DNA from: Polynucleobacter paludilacus
Lineage (GTDB): Bacteria; Pseudomonadota; Gammaproteobacteria; Burkholderiales; Burkholderiaceae
DNA: 64,000 bases
Assembly (NCBI RefSeq): GCF_018687595.1
Contig: NZ_CP061298.1
Span: forward strand, 1,178,001 to 1,242,000
Direction: 5' to 3'
Each line of letters opens with the position of its first letter. Position 1 is the first letter of the stretch. Under the pieces are notes generated by a model. That model saw only the letters and a list, made by a program, of their open reading frames with translations. It was not told the DNA's origin and searched no databases. The position numbers and the translations under genes are program-made. Of the stretch, positions 55,958-64,000 are shown piece by piece.

Positions 55958-56386
55958 TTAATTTCTCCGAGTGTTGCTTGGGCGATCCTGATGATTGCGA
56001 GTATTGCCTTGATTGCGGGAACTACGACGGCTGGATACCGAGCCCTCTTTTTTCGTGCGTCCATTAGGCTCCCGAAAAGAACTAGGGCTTTCAATCGTCA
56101 AGCCGTTGTCTACCATTTTTTCAACAGACTTCATCCCAATCCCCCGCACCCGCTTTTGTAAATCATTGGCATCCTGAAAATGGCCACCATCCTCACGCTC
56201 AGCAATGATGGTTCTTGCCTTGGCTGGGCCAATGCCTTTAATGGTTTCTAACTCAGTCTGCGAAGCCGTATTCACATTAACCGGTGATGCCAGTGCATGA
56301 CTAACTCCTGATATTGCTAACCAAGCTGACAGCAATACAGCAGCGACAGGAACAATAAAATTATTCAATGCAAAATATTTAATCAT
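55958..56386 (-). CDS. ComEA-like helix-hairpin-helix protein
   Basis: A 142-residue exported DNA-binding-type protein. A signal or anchor segment is at about 8-30 (ending near SHALASP). The ComEA motif VNVNTASQTELETIKGIGPAKARTII is followed by a second hairpin (LQKRVRGIGMKSVEKMVDNG). A basic Arg/Asn/Ser-rich tail covers the last 45 residues. It may bind incoming DNA during natural uptake, as ComEA does, though the tail is unusual. I chose the ATG at 56386 with GGAG upstream; a longer frame begins inside a terminator. Confidence 0.85.
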   Translation of the reverse strand: MIKYFALNNFIVPVAAVLLSAWLAISGVSHALASPVNVNTASQTELETIKGIGPAKARTIIAEREDGGHFQDANDLQKRVRGIGMKSVEKMVDNGLTIESPSSFREPNGRTKKEGSVSSRRSSRNQGNTRNHQDRPSNTRRN

Positions 56387-56405
56387 CTTTTCTCCAGGAG
56401 TAAAT

Positions 56406-56434
56406 AAAAAAATCCATGCCGAAAGGACATGGAT
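56406..56434 (-). terminator. Intrinsic terminator between hldD and the comEA-like gene
   Basis: ATCCATG and CATGGAT (7 bp, with an inner CC/GG pair) are followed on the minus strand by seven T residues. It lies 70 nt after the hldD stop and only about 20 nt before the next ATG. Confidence 0.82.
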
Positions 56435-56503
56435 CATTTACAACGGGGCTAAAGATGCTCGGTTGACTTCTATACCGACAACTACAAAGAGATCAATTAA
56501 TTC

Positions 56504-57523
56504 CTATAAGGGATTGGCTAAGAAATCCGCATTGGCAGTTAACCAGTCGATATAACGACTGACACCTTGCTCAACATTGAGGAAGGGCTCGGTGTAACCG
56601 GCGGCTCTGAGTTTGGTGAGGTCTGCCTGTGTAAAGCACTGATACTTACCTTTGAGTGCTTCTGGAAATGGAATGTACTCAATCGCCTTCATCTTGACAA
56701 GTTGTTCTAATGATTCTGAATTAGCCCCATCTCGCTTTCTGAGTGAATTCACTACGGCATGGGCTACATCATTAAAGGGTTGGGCACGGCCACTTCCCAA
56801 ATTAAAGATGCCGCTGATTTCTGGATGATCAAAGAAGAAGAGGTTGACCTTCACTACATCCTCTACCGAGACAAAGTCACGGCTTTGCTGTCCTTGTGCA
56901 TAGCCACCATATTCACCAAAGAGCTTAACCAGCCCGTCTTTCTTGTATTGGTGGTATTGATGGAAGGCTACTGATGCCATACGACCTTTGTGGGATTCAC
57001 GTGGGCCATACACATTGAAATATCTAAAACCAACTACTTGGGCGGTATTGGCTTTTTCAGCAAAACGCTTGCGCATCACTTGGTCAAATAAGAATTTGGA
57101 ATAGCCATAAATATTGAGCGGCTTCTCGTGCTCACGGCTTTCAACAAACACATCTGAACCGCCATAGGTTGCTGCAGAGGAGGCATAGAGTAATTGCACT
57201 TTTTGCTCGGTGCAGATATCGAGCAAATCCATGGTGTAGCGATAGTTATTCGCCATCATGAAGATGCCATCGGTTTCCATCGTATCGGAGCAAGCCCCTT
57301 CATGAAAGACCGCCCTGACCTTGCCAAAGCGACCACTTCTAAATGCCTCTAAAAATTCATCTTTATCAAGATAATCAATAATGTCGAGATCAGCTAAATT
57401 GCGATATTTATCGGCAGGACGCAAGTCGTCGACTGCAATGATATTTTTCTCACCACGAGCATTGAGGCCCTGAACAATATTGGCGCCGATAAACCCAGCA
57501 GCTCCAGTTACGATAATAGTCAC
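56504..57523 (-). CDS. hldD: ADP-L-glycero-D-manno-heptose 6-epimerase
   Basis: Last step in making ADP-L-glycero-D-manno-heptose for the LPS core. It has 339 residues. NADP motif [12 protein letters not shown] at the N-terminus; catalytic Tyr-Lys in [25 protein letters not shown] and [13 protein letters not shown] are typical. The start is GTG, overlapping the hldE stop by four bases (GTGA). Confidence 0.97.
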   Translation of the reverse strand: MTIIVTGAAGFIGANIVQGLNARGEKNIIAVDDLRPADKYRNLADLDIIDYLDKDEFLEAFRSGRFGKVRAVFHEGACSDTMETDGIFMMANNYRYTMDLLDICTEQKVQLLYASSAATYGGSDVFVESREHEKPLNIYGYSKFLFDQVMRKRFAEKANTAQVVGFRYFNVYGPRESHKGRMASVAFHQYHQYKKDGLVKLFGEYGGYAQGQQSRDFVSVEDVVKVNLFFFDHPEISGIFNLGSGRAQPFNDVAHAVVNSLRKRDGANSESLEQLVKMKAIEYIPFPEALKGKYQCFTQADLTKLRAAGYTEPFLNVEQGVSRYIDWLTANADFLANPL

Positions 57524-58449
57524 TGTAATTCCTCAGAAGTAACGGTTGCGGTACCCAACTTACCAACCACAATACCTCCAGCACGATTAGCTAATGCCAT
57601 CGCTTTCTCTAGAGGCCATTTTGCCGCCAAAGCAACGGCTAACGTGGCAATTACAGTATCACCAGCACCTGAGACGTCAAAGACTTCGCGCGCTTGAGCA
57701 TGAACATGACTCACACCAGTATCAGTAAATAAGCTCATACCCTCTTCCGAGCGAGTCAGAAGGAGTGCTCGTAGATTCAAAGAGTGACGCAGATCTTGCG
57801 CTTTTTTGGCGAGGTCTTCCTCACTACTCCAGCGACCAACTACCTGACGAAGCTCGCTGCGGTTAGGCGTCAATACAGTAGCGCCCCGATACTTTTCATA
57901 ATCTTCGCCTTTAGGGTCTACGAGGATCATTTTATTTTGGTTGCGAGCTTGCTCAATCATGAGAGTCACTTGATCTAGAGCGCCTTTACCGTAATCAGAC
58001 AAAATTACCACGTCAGCATCTGATAGAGACTTCTCAAAACGCTCCAGCTTTCTGGCTAATGCAGTATCACTAGGAGCTTCTTCAAAATCCAGGCGAATCA
58101 ATTGTTGTTGACGTGCGATCACGCGCAGCTTCACAATCGTCGGTACCTTACTATCTACTTCGAGCTGACTATCCACGCCACTAGTTTTTAGAAGCTGAGT
58201 AACGCGTTGCCCAGGCTCATCATCACCAATCACGCCCAAAATCGTTGCATTAGCACCCAAAGCAGCAACGTTGCGCGCTACGTTAGCAGCACCACCCAAA
58301 CGCTCATCAACCTTGCCAACCTGAACTACTGGCACAGGAGCCTCTGGAGAAATGCGATTAGTATCACCAAACCAGTAACGATCCAGCATCACATCACCTA
58401 CAACTAGCAAGCGAGTTCTAGAAAATTGTTCTGGGTTAGCTTTTTCCAC
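57520..58449 (-). CDS. hldE: D-glycero-beta-D-manno-heptose-7-phosphate kinase
   Basis: Kinase of the ADP-heptose pathway for LPS core. It has 309 residues and matches only the N-terminal kinase half of the two-domain HldE, so a separate adenylyltransferase (HldE2-type) must be encoded elsewhere. [25 protein letters not shown] is diagnostic. The PfkB signature [14 protein letters not shown] carries the catalytic Asp. The start is GTG. It is upstream of hldD with coupled translation. It may also be named rfaE1. Confidence 0.94.
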   Translation of the reverse strand: MEKANPEQFSRTRLLVVGDVMLDRYWFGDTNRISPEAPVPVVQVGKVDERLGGAANVARNVAALGANATILGVIGDDEPGQRVTQLLKTSGVDSQLEVDSKVPTIVKLRVIARQQQLIRLDFEEAPSDTALARKLERFEKSLSDADVVILSDYGKGALDQVTLMIEQARNQNKMILVDPKGEDYEKYRGATVLTPNRSELRQVVGRWSSEEDLAKKAQDLRHSLNLRALLLTRSEEGMSLFTDTGVSHVHAQAREVFDVSGAGDTVIATLAVALAAKWPLEKAMALANRAGGIVVGKLGTATVTSEELQ

Positions 58450-58484
58450 GGGCAGACGAGTTTCTAAATGTGTTTTAAATAATA

Positions 58485-59849
58485 TTAGTTATGACGACCA
58501 ATACCTTGATACTCAATTCCTAATTCTTGCATGGCTTGAGGCTCATAGAGATTGCGGCCATCAAAAATGACTGGATGCTTGAGTTTTTGTTTTACCAGAT
58601 CAAAGTCGGGGCTACGGAAGGCCTTCCACTCAGTCACGATAACTAGTGCATCACAGCCGTCTAAAGCAGTAGTGGGATCATCTACCATCGCCACTTTTTT
58701 CAAGCCCTCAGGATTGCCTTTGAAGTCTAACTCAAGTGCGTGCTTCGCTTCGGGCATCGCAACTGGATCAAATGCTACAACCTCGGCACCGCGCTTAACC
58801 AACTCGCCAATAATGACGCGACTTGGGGCTTCACGCATATCGTCTGTATTGGGCTTAAATGCTAATCCCCACAGAGCAAACTTTTTGCCTTGTAAGTTTT
58901 TACCAAAGCGTTTTTCAATCTTTTCAACCAAGATGGTTTTTTGAGCTTCATTGACGGCCTCAACAGCTACCAAAATCTTCAGATCTTTACCATGCTCAAT
59001 CGCTGTTTTGCTTAGTGCTGAGACGTCCTTTGGAAAGCATGAGCCTCCATAACCAGTTCCTGAATACAAGAAGCCATAACCAATCCGAGAATCTGAACCA
59101 ATACCTTGGCGAACCGCTTCGATATCGGCGCCCACTAGATCAGCTAAGTTAGCCAATTCATTCATGAATGAGATGCGGGTAGCCAACATCGCATTTGCAG
59201 CATACTTCGTCAACTCTGCACTCTTCACATCCATGTAATAGGTGCGTTCGTGGTGACGATTAAAGGGAGCATAGAGTTTGCGCATCTGCTCTTTAGCGCG
59301 CAGGCCTGCAGCATCGCTAGAAGTGCCGATCACAATCCGATCAGGGCGCATAAAGTCCTCTACTGCAGCACCCTCTTTTAAGAACTCGGGATTAGAAACT
59401 ACTGAACAGAGTTCTGGAGATAAATTCCTTTTTGCCAATTCTTCAGTAATGGCTGCAGTAACCTTATCAGCCGTACCAACTGGCACAGTGGATTTATCCA
59501 CAATGACCTTGGGTGTGCTCATATGCTTACCAATATTGCGAGCGGCAGCAACGACGTATTGCAAATCTGCTGAGCCATCTTCATCAGGAGGGGTACCAAC
59601 GGCAATGAACTGAATCTCACCATGCTCAACCGATGCTTTGATGTCGGTTGAAAACTGAATACGACCGGCAGCGCGATTACGCTCGATCATTTCTTTTAAG
59701 CCAGGCTCGTAGATTGGAACGCCGCCAGAATTGAGAATGTCAATTTTCTTGGGATCGAGATCTAAGCAAAAAACGTTGTTACCTTGTTCCGCCAAGCATG
59801 CGCCAGTAACTAAACCGACGTAACCACTACCAATAATCGTAACTTTCAA
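58485..59849 (-). CDS. ugd: UDP-glucose 6-dehydrogenase
   Basis: Oxidises UDP-glucose to UDP-glucuronate for surface polysaccharide or lipid A sugars. It has 454 residues. The NAD motif is [15 protein letters not shown]. The catalytic Cys271 lies in [29 protein letters not shown] is also typical. The start is TTG (59847-59849), with GGAGG four bases upstream, a strong indication that TTG is used. An inverted repeat lies about 30 nt upstream. Confidence 0.95.
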   Translation of the reverse strand: MKVTIIGSGYVGLVTGACLAEQGNNVFCLDLDPKKIDILNSGGVPIYEPGLKEMIERNRAAGRIQFSTDIKASVEHGEIQFIAVGTPPDEDGSADLQYVVAAARNIGKHMSTPKVIVDKSTVPVGTADKVTAAITEELAKRNLSPELCSVVSNPEFLKEGAAVEDFMRPDRIVIGTSSDAAGLRAKEQMRKLYAPFNRHHERTYYMDVKSAELTKYAANAMLATRISFMNELANLADLVGADIEAVRQGIGSDSRIGYGFLYSGTGYGGSCFPKDVSALSKTAIEHGKDLKILVAVEAVNEAQKTILVEKIEKRFGKNLQGKKFALWGLAFKPNTDDMREAPSRVIIGELVKRGAEVVAFDPVAMPEAKHALELDFKGNPEGLKKVAMVDDPTTALDGCDALVIVTEWKAFRSPDFDLVKQKLKHPVIFDGRNLYEPQAMQELGIEYQGIGRHN

Positions 59850-59878
59850 AACGCCTCCGACTGACTTAATAATTTAAC

Positions 59879-59904
59879 CGTCATTAAACTGTAATTTAAT
59901 GACG
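59879..59904. repeat. Perfect 10-bp inverted repeat upstream of ugd
   Basis: CGTCATTAAA and TTTAATGACG flank a 6-nt centre in the 82-nt gap between lapB and ugd. There is no T run on either strand. It may be an operator for ugd or an mRNA hairpin after lapB. Confidence 0.5.
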
Positions 59905-59931
59905 ATTTAGTTAATCTACTATATCTACCAA

Positions 59932-61143
59932 TTACATTGATGGGCCACTAGGAGCGACCCCTTCGCTTCTTCTAGGAGAATACGCCTCCCAATGATTGCA
60001 CCCAGGGCACTGCCAGTAAAAACGACGGGCCCTAAAGCCGCAATTACCGCAGGTATAACGGGCGAGGCTGGTTGTGCGCTGCTTTAATAGACCCAGAATC
60101 GCCTTAATTTCGGCGATCTTATCGTCTGAGCCATTGCTTTCAGCTAAAGCCAAGCGGGTTTCGGCAAGCTTGGATAAGGCACTCAAACTGGGTGAACTTT
60201 GCATTACTTCAACCAGCATGGCTTCAGCAATATGAGACCCTCTTAACTGGGTAAGGTGCTTATGAACAATATCCAGCAGCTCGCCAGAGGCTTGAGTTTT
60301 GAGTAACTCAACCAAACGATCCAAGCCCTCCTCTGCTGTATCCAGATTGGCATGAGCGAGCATCCAACGATCTGCCAGCAAGTGCATGTAAGCAGGATGT
60401 AGCTTTGCAATGGCGCCCCAAGTTTCAATCGCTTGAGCGGGGCGATGCATCGCCATAAAGTAGTCGCCCTGCAAAATGAGGGCGCGCGCATGATTGGGTA
60501 CTGCTTGAAGTGCGCGGGCTATGGATTGCTCAGCCCCAGTCAAATCTTGACGGCGCAGCGCTTCTTGCCCCAATTCACAATGAAACTGGGCGATTTCAGT
60601 TTGATGTGATTTACCCTGGAGCGACTCCAGCTCTTGTGCGGCAATGATCGCTTTTTGCCAATCGCGCTCGACTTGGTACATCTCCAGCAAGCTCTCTTTT
60701 GCTGGTGCAGCGTACTTACCTTCTCCAACCCGATTTAAGGACGCTTCAGCTCGATCCAATAATCCCGCACGCAGAAAGTCTCTGCCCAACTCATAAGCCG
60801 CATGATCGCGATCGCGAGGCTTTAAATCATCTCGATTGGCTAAATGCTGATGAACCCGAATCGCACGCTCAGTTTCACCACGACGACGAAATAAATTACC
60901 CAAAGAAAAATGCAGTTCAATCGTTTCAGGATCGAGCTGCGCAATTTTGACTAGGGTTTCAATCGCCTGATCAGGTTGCTCATTTAGTAATAGGCTCAAG
61001 CCCTTAAAGGTAGAACGCTGTTGGCGCAAACGCTCCAGCTCATCCATTCGATGCTCAAGCCGAAGATCCCAGCGTGCGGCCATCCAACCCAATCCGAATA
61101 GGATGGGAATCAACAATAGCCAAGCAGTTGCGATATGAATCAT
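59932..61143 (-). CDS. lapB: Lipopolysaccharide assembly protein LapB
   Basis: Inner-membrane TPR protein that controls LPS synthesis by directing LpxC to FtsH. It has 403 residues. A single N-terminal membrane segment (about 5-20) precedes multiple TPR repeats (about 40-330). The C-terminal rubredoxin-like zinc knuckle has CGNCGF and CPGCNHW. I chose the ATG at 61143 because the longer frame begins inside a terminator hairpin. It fits beside the LPS-core genes hldE and hldD downstream. Confidence 0.94.
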   Translation of the reverse strand: MIHIATAWLLLIPILFGLGWMAARWDLRLEHRMDELERLRQQRSTFKGLSLLLNEQPDQAIETLVKIAQLDPETIELHFSLGNLFRRRGETERAIRVHQHLANRDDLKPRDRDHAAYELGRDFLRAGLLDRAEASLNRVGEGKYAAPAKESLLEMYQVERDWQKAIIAAQELESLQGKSHQTEIAQFHCELGQEALRRQDLTGAEQSIARALQAVPNHARALILQGDYFMAMHRPAQAIETWGAIAKLHPAYMHLLADRWMLAHANLDTAEEGLDRLVELLKTQASGELLDIVHKHLTQLRGSHIAEAMLVEVMQSSPSLSALSKLAETRLALAESNGSDDKIAEIKAILGLLKQRTTSLARYTCGNCGFRARRFYWQCPGCNHWEAYSPRRSEGVAPSGPSM

Positions 61144-61161
61144 AGCCCTGGGCTCTTGAAT

Positions 61162-61184
61162 AAAAAAATGGTCCGAATGGACCA
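61162..61184 (-). terminator. Intrinsic terminator between ihfB and lapB
   Basis: TGGTCC and GGACCA (6 bp, ATTC loop) are followed on the minus strand by seven T residues. It ends 18 nt before the lapB ATG. Confidence 0.8.
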
Positions 61185-61203
61185 CTGGTGGTTTGCCGAA
61201 TGA

Positions 61204-61548
61204 TTAGGCACCAGAACCCTCTTTGGGTCCTGACTGCTTCAGTGGCTTGTAATCAACCCGTTCACGTAATTCTTTACCAGGCTTAAAGTGTGGCACCCGT
61301 TTTTCTGGAATAAGCACTTTCTCGCCAGACTTAGGATTGCGTCCAGTTCTTGCAGGGCGACTGTGTAAAACAAAGCTTCCGACGCCACGCAACTCAATGC
61401 GCTTGCCCTCAGCTAACGCGTGAGTCATGGTGTCTAACAGCGTTTTAACCGCCAACTCCACATCCCGCGGCAGGAGCTGCGGAAACTGTTCCGCCAGGCT
61501 CTCCACAAGTTCGGAGCGAGTGATTGCTTGTTGCTCTTGATCTGACAT
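61204..61548 (-). CDS. ihfB: Integration host factor beta subunit
   Basis: DNA-bending protein that works as a heterodimer with IHF-alpha (not in this window). It has 114 residues, longer than E. coli (94) because of a polar tail after about residue 95. [15 protein letters not shown] and [31 protein letters not shown] are diagnostic. rpsA-ihfB order is conserved. It lies 52 nt after rpsA, beyond a terminator hairpin. Confidence 0.97.
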   Translation of the reverse strand: MSDQEQQAITRSELVESLAEQFPQLLPRDVELAVKTLLDTMTHALAEGKRIELRGVGSFVLHSRPARTGRNPKSGEKVLIPEKRVPHFKPGKELRERVDYKPLKQSGPKEGSGA

Positions 61549-61560
61549 GATCTATCAATA

Positions 61561-61592
61561 AAAAACCGCCGCCCCCAAGACTGGAGGCGGCG
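61561..61592 (-). terminator. Intrinsic terminator between rpsA and ihfB
   Basis: A GC-rich stem (minus strand CGCCGCCTCC with GGGGGCGGCG, one mismatch) is followed by T residues. It ends about 12 nt before the ihfB ATG. Confidence 0.78.
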
Positions 61593-61600
61593 ATATTGAT

Positions 61601-63274
61601 TTAGCCTTGATTGTCCATTTTTGCTTTAAGCAAGGCGCCCAAGTTGGTTGTGCCAGACTGCGCATCACCTTGGAGTTTGCTCATTGCATCTTGTTGATCA
61701 GAGCTGTCTTTTGCCTTAATCGAAAGATTGATTACGCGAGACTTACGATCAATATTAATGATCATGGCAGTCACGCTATCGCCTTCTTTCAATACATTGC
61801 GTGCATCTTCAACGCGATCGGTTGAGATTTCTGAAGCACGTAAGTAAGCTTCAACTTCGTCAGCCAAATGAATGGTTGCACCTTTAGCATCAACAGCCTT
61901 CACAGTGCCAGTAACAAGACTACCCTTGTCGCTAACGGATGTGTAGTTATTGAATGGGTCACCAGACAATTGCTTGATACCGAGAGAGATACGCTCTTTC
62001 TCAACATCAATGGCCAATACGGTAGCTTCCACTTCATCACCTTTTTTGTATTTCTTAACAGCTTCTTCGCCAGGCTCATTCCAAGAAATATCGGAAAGAT
62101 GAACCAAACCATCGATGCCGCCAGGCAAGCCAATGAATACACCAAAGTCAGTAATTGACTTGATTGCACCGCTTAACTTGTCACCCTTTTGATGGGCGCG
62201 TGAGAATTCTTCCCATGGATTGGCTTTGCACTGCTTGATGCCTAAGCTAATACGACGCTTATCTTCATCAATATCCAACACCATGACTTCAACTTCAGTA
62301 CCCAAGGCCGTTGCTTTACTTGGAGCAACGTTCTTATTGGTCCAATCCATTTCAGAAACGTGTACCAAGCCTTCGATACCAGATTCGATTTCAACGAATG
62401 CACCGTAATCAGTCAAGTTGGTTACCTTGCCGAATAAACGGGTGTTTGGTGGATAACGACGAGCGATACCTACCCATGGATCATCGCCAAGCTGTTTCAC
62501 ACCAAGAGACACACGATTCTTCTCTTGATCGAACTTCAAAATCTTAGCGGTCACTTCTTGACCAACAGTCAACATTTCGCTTGGGTGACGCACACGACGC
62601 CATGCCAAATCGGTAATGTGCAAGAGGCCATCGATACCGCCGAGGTCAACGAATGCGCCGTAGTCAGTAATGTTCTTAACCAGGCCAGTCACTACTGCGC
62701 CTTCTTTTAGGTTAGACATCAACTCAGCACGCTCTTTACCTTGGCTGGCTTCAACAACCGCACGACGTGACAACACGACGTTGTTACGCTTACGGTCTAA
62801 CTTGATAACCTTGAACTCCATGGTTTTGCCCTCATAAGGGCTGGTGTCTTTAATGGGACGAGTGTCAACGAGTGAGCCAGGCAAGAATGCGCGGATACCG
62901 TTCACCATCACCGTCAAGCCGCCTTTAACCTTACCGGTAACCGTACCAGTGACAATCTCAGCTTGCTCGAGTGCTTTTTCTAGATTCATCCATGACGCTA
63001 AGCGTTTTGCTTTATCGCGGGAGAGGATGGTGTCGCCGTAGCCGTTTTCAAGGGCATCGATCGCAACAGAAACGAAATCGCCGGGGCTTACTTCAATTTC
63101 GCCAGCGTCGTTATGGAATTCTTCAACAGGAATAAACGCTTCAGACTTCAAACCAGCGTTAACAACAACGAAGTTATGGTCGATGCGGAGGACTTCAGCC
63201 GAAATAACTTGGCCGGTCTTCATATTCGATCGGGTTAATGATTCTTCAAATAGTTCTGCAAATGATTCAGACAT
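61601..63274 (-). CDS. rpsA: 30S ribosomal protein bS1
   Basis: Large RNA-binding ribosomal protein that brings mRNA to the 30S subunit. It has 557 residues, the same length as E. coli S1, with six S1 repeats (from about 20, 105, 190, 275, 362 and 450). Repeats 3 and 4 show [18 protein letters not shown] and [17 protein letters not shown]. There is no strong Shine-Dalgarno before the ATG; a 7-bp hairpin lies at 63291-63309. This resembles the S1-controlled start region of E. coli rpsA. Confidence 0.98.
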   Translation of the reverse strand: MSESFAELFEESLTRSNMKTGQVISAEVLRIDHNFVVVNAGLKSEAFIPVEEFHNDAGEIEVSPGDFVSVAIDALENGYGDTILSRDKAKRLASWMNLEKALEQAEIVTGTVTGKVKGGLTVMVNGIRAFLPGSLVDTRPIKDTSPYEGKTMEFKVIKLDRKRNNVVLSRRAVVEASQGKERAELMSNLKEGAVVTGLVKNITDYGAFVDLGGIDGLLHITDLAWRRVRHPSEMLTVGQEVTAKILKFDQEKNRVSLGVKQLGDDPWVGIARRYPPNTRLFGKVTNLTDYGAFVEIESGIEGLVHVSEMDWTNKNVAPSKATALGTEVEVMVLDIDEDKRRISLGIKQCKANPWEEFSRAHQKGDKLSGAIKSITDFGVFIGLPGGIDGLVHLSDISWNEPGEEAVKKYKKGDEVEATVLAIDVEKERISLGIKQLSGDPFNNYTSVSDKGSLVTGTVKAVDAKGATIHLADEVEAYLRASEISTDRVEDARNVLKEGDSVTAMIINIDRKSRVINLSIKAKDSSDQQDAMSKLQGDAQSGTTNLGALLKAKMDNQG

Positions 63275-63290
63275 GTATGTTCACTTTGTG

Positions 63291-63309
63291 CCGCCAGAAG
63301 GCCTGACGG
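63291..63309 (-). promoter_or_regulatory. Hairpin in the rpsA leader
   Basis: On the minus strand CCGTCAG and CTGGCGG form a 7-bp stem with one wobble and a 5-nt loop, 16 nt before the rpsA ATG. E. coli uses folded leader hairpins at this place for S1 autocontrol; the parallel is inferred. Confidence 0.4.
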
Positions 63310-63400
63310 GTTAGGTTGTAAAAGTCTCAAGAAACACGCTTATTAAGAAATCGCGTTGTGGAGTTTCCGAAGACGCCAAAAAACTACTGCATTCAACTAC

Positions 63401-64000
63401 TTACGCGGATGCCGATTGATACCAAGCCAACACCGTTTGAACTGCTTGATCGATCGATAAATTGGATGTTTCAAGCACTTGCGCACCTTGTGCAAGAACT
63501 AATGGAGCGGTGCCTCGACTACTGTCTCTGGCATCGCGCTCCTGTAAATCTTGCAGCAAGTCCTCTAGTCTAGCAGAAATTCCCTTAGCTATCAATTGCT
63601 TATAACGACGCTCGGCCCTAGCTGAGGCACTGGCAGTCAGAAAAACCTTCAATTTAGCGTCTGGAAAGATGATGCTGGCCATATCCCGGCCGTCTGCGAC
63701 TAAACCTGGTTTTTGCCTAAAACTACGCTGAAGACCCACTAAAGCACCCCGAACGGCTGGCTGAGTAGCTATGTTTGAGGCTCGCAGCCCATTAGCCTCA
63801 GTCCGGATGGCTTCAGTTACCTTCTCGTCCCCGAGGAAAATTTGGCCATCTCTAAAGCTAATTTGAAGTTTTTCTGCCAATTGACCCAAAGCAGGGGCAT
63901 TGTTGACATCAATGCCCTGCTTTTCACTGGCCAGTGCAACTAGACGATATAGGGCGCCACTATCCAAATAATGAAAGCCCAACTCCTGAGCTACCAAAGA
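63401..64000 (-). CDS. cmk: Cytidylate kinase (5' end beyond the window)
   Basis: Phosphorylates CMP and dCMP. The visible 200 or so residues lack only the N-terminal P-loop start, which lies past the window edge. Visible motifs are [69 protein letters not shown] and [11 protein letters not shown]. cmk-rpsA-ihfB order is conserved across proteobacteria. Confidence 0.95.
   Translation of the reverse strand, partial: SLVAQELGFHYLDSGALYRLVALASEKQGIDVNNAPALGQLAEKLQISFRDGQIFLGDEKVTEAIRTEANGLRASNIATQPAVRGALVGLQRSFRQKPGLVADGRDMASIIFPDAKLKVFLTASASARAERRYKQLIAKGISARLEDLLQDLQERDARDSSRGTAPLVLAQGAQVLETSNLSIDQAVQTVLAWYQSASA

Noticed and set aside
1-64000. CRISPR arrays, insertion sequences, prophage or toxin-antitoxin modules
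   Set aside because: Reading both strands I saw no regularly spaced repeats, transposase, phage or toxin-antitoxin signatures.

Overview
The window is an ordinary, very compact stretch of a betaproteobacterial chromosome. I infer a small-genome Burkholderiaceae relative of Polynucleobacter from the gene order, the protein sequences, the moderate GC content and the many overlapping genes. There are about 74 protein genes and two tRNA genes. I see no insertion sequence, prophage, CRISPR array or rRNA operon. The most striking element is an in-frame intein of about 352 residues inside the P-loop of the replicative helicase DnaB (842-1897). Its residues fit the class 3 (W-C-T) splicing group, and it still carries both LAGLIDADG motifs of a homing endonuclease.

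Layout. 1-4.2 kb holds the rpsF-priB-rpsR-rplI-dnaB operon, reading leftward, with an S6:S18-type hairpin in its leader. 4.2-6.1 kb holds an asparaginase diverging from lexA, whose SOS box overlaps the -10 element and ends one base before the start codon. 6.2-11.3 kb holds a lipoprotein, the conserved uvrC-pgsA-tRNAGly-tRNACys unit, and earP-efp (rhamnosylation of elongation factor P and its target). 11.3-20.2 kb is lepA-lepB-rnc-era-recO-pdxJ-acpS-nagZ, preceded by a Do-type periplasmic protease. 20.3-26.6 kb is the fatty acid cluster yceD-rpmF-plsX-fabH-fabD-fabG-acpP-fabF. 26.6-33.7 kb holds maf, an RsmI-like methylase, an S49 peptidase, a HAD phosphatase, rluC, and rne with a leader of about 375 nt.

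33.8-37.1 kb is moaA-mobA-moeA (molybdenum cofactor), and mog lies at 42.4 kb. 37.2-42.4 kb holds a 2-hydroxyacid dehydrogenase, a 7Fe ferredoxin with its reductase, thyA-folA and pmbA. 43-49.7 kb holds orn, a Ste24-like protease, rsgA, a CbiB-like protein, a Nudix hydrolase and rpsP-rimM-trmD-rplS. 50-56.4 kb holds a META lipoprotein, etfBA, a histone-deacetylase-family amidohydrolase, mltB, cysM and a ComEA-like helix-hairpin-helix protein. 56.5-64 kb is an envelope and translation run, cmk-rpsA-ihfB-lapB-ugd-hldE-hldD.

Two architectural themes recur. First, several isolated genes (lexA, moaA, pmbA, mog, the Ste24-like protease, cysM) have a good -10 hexamer ending exactly six bases before the start codon and no Shine-Dalgarno sequence, which suggests leaderless mRNAs. 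Second, intrinsic terminators sit within about 10-40 nt of the next gene's start (rpmF|plsX, rpsA|ihfB, ihfB|lapB, hldD|comEA), which suggests partial termination inside operons. No wholly new multi-gene system is evident. The items most worth checking are the intein and the leaderless pattern.
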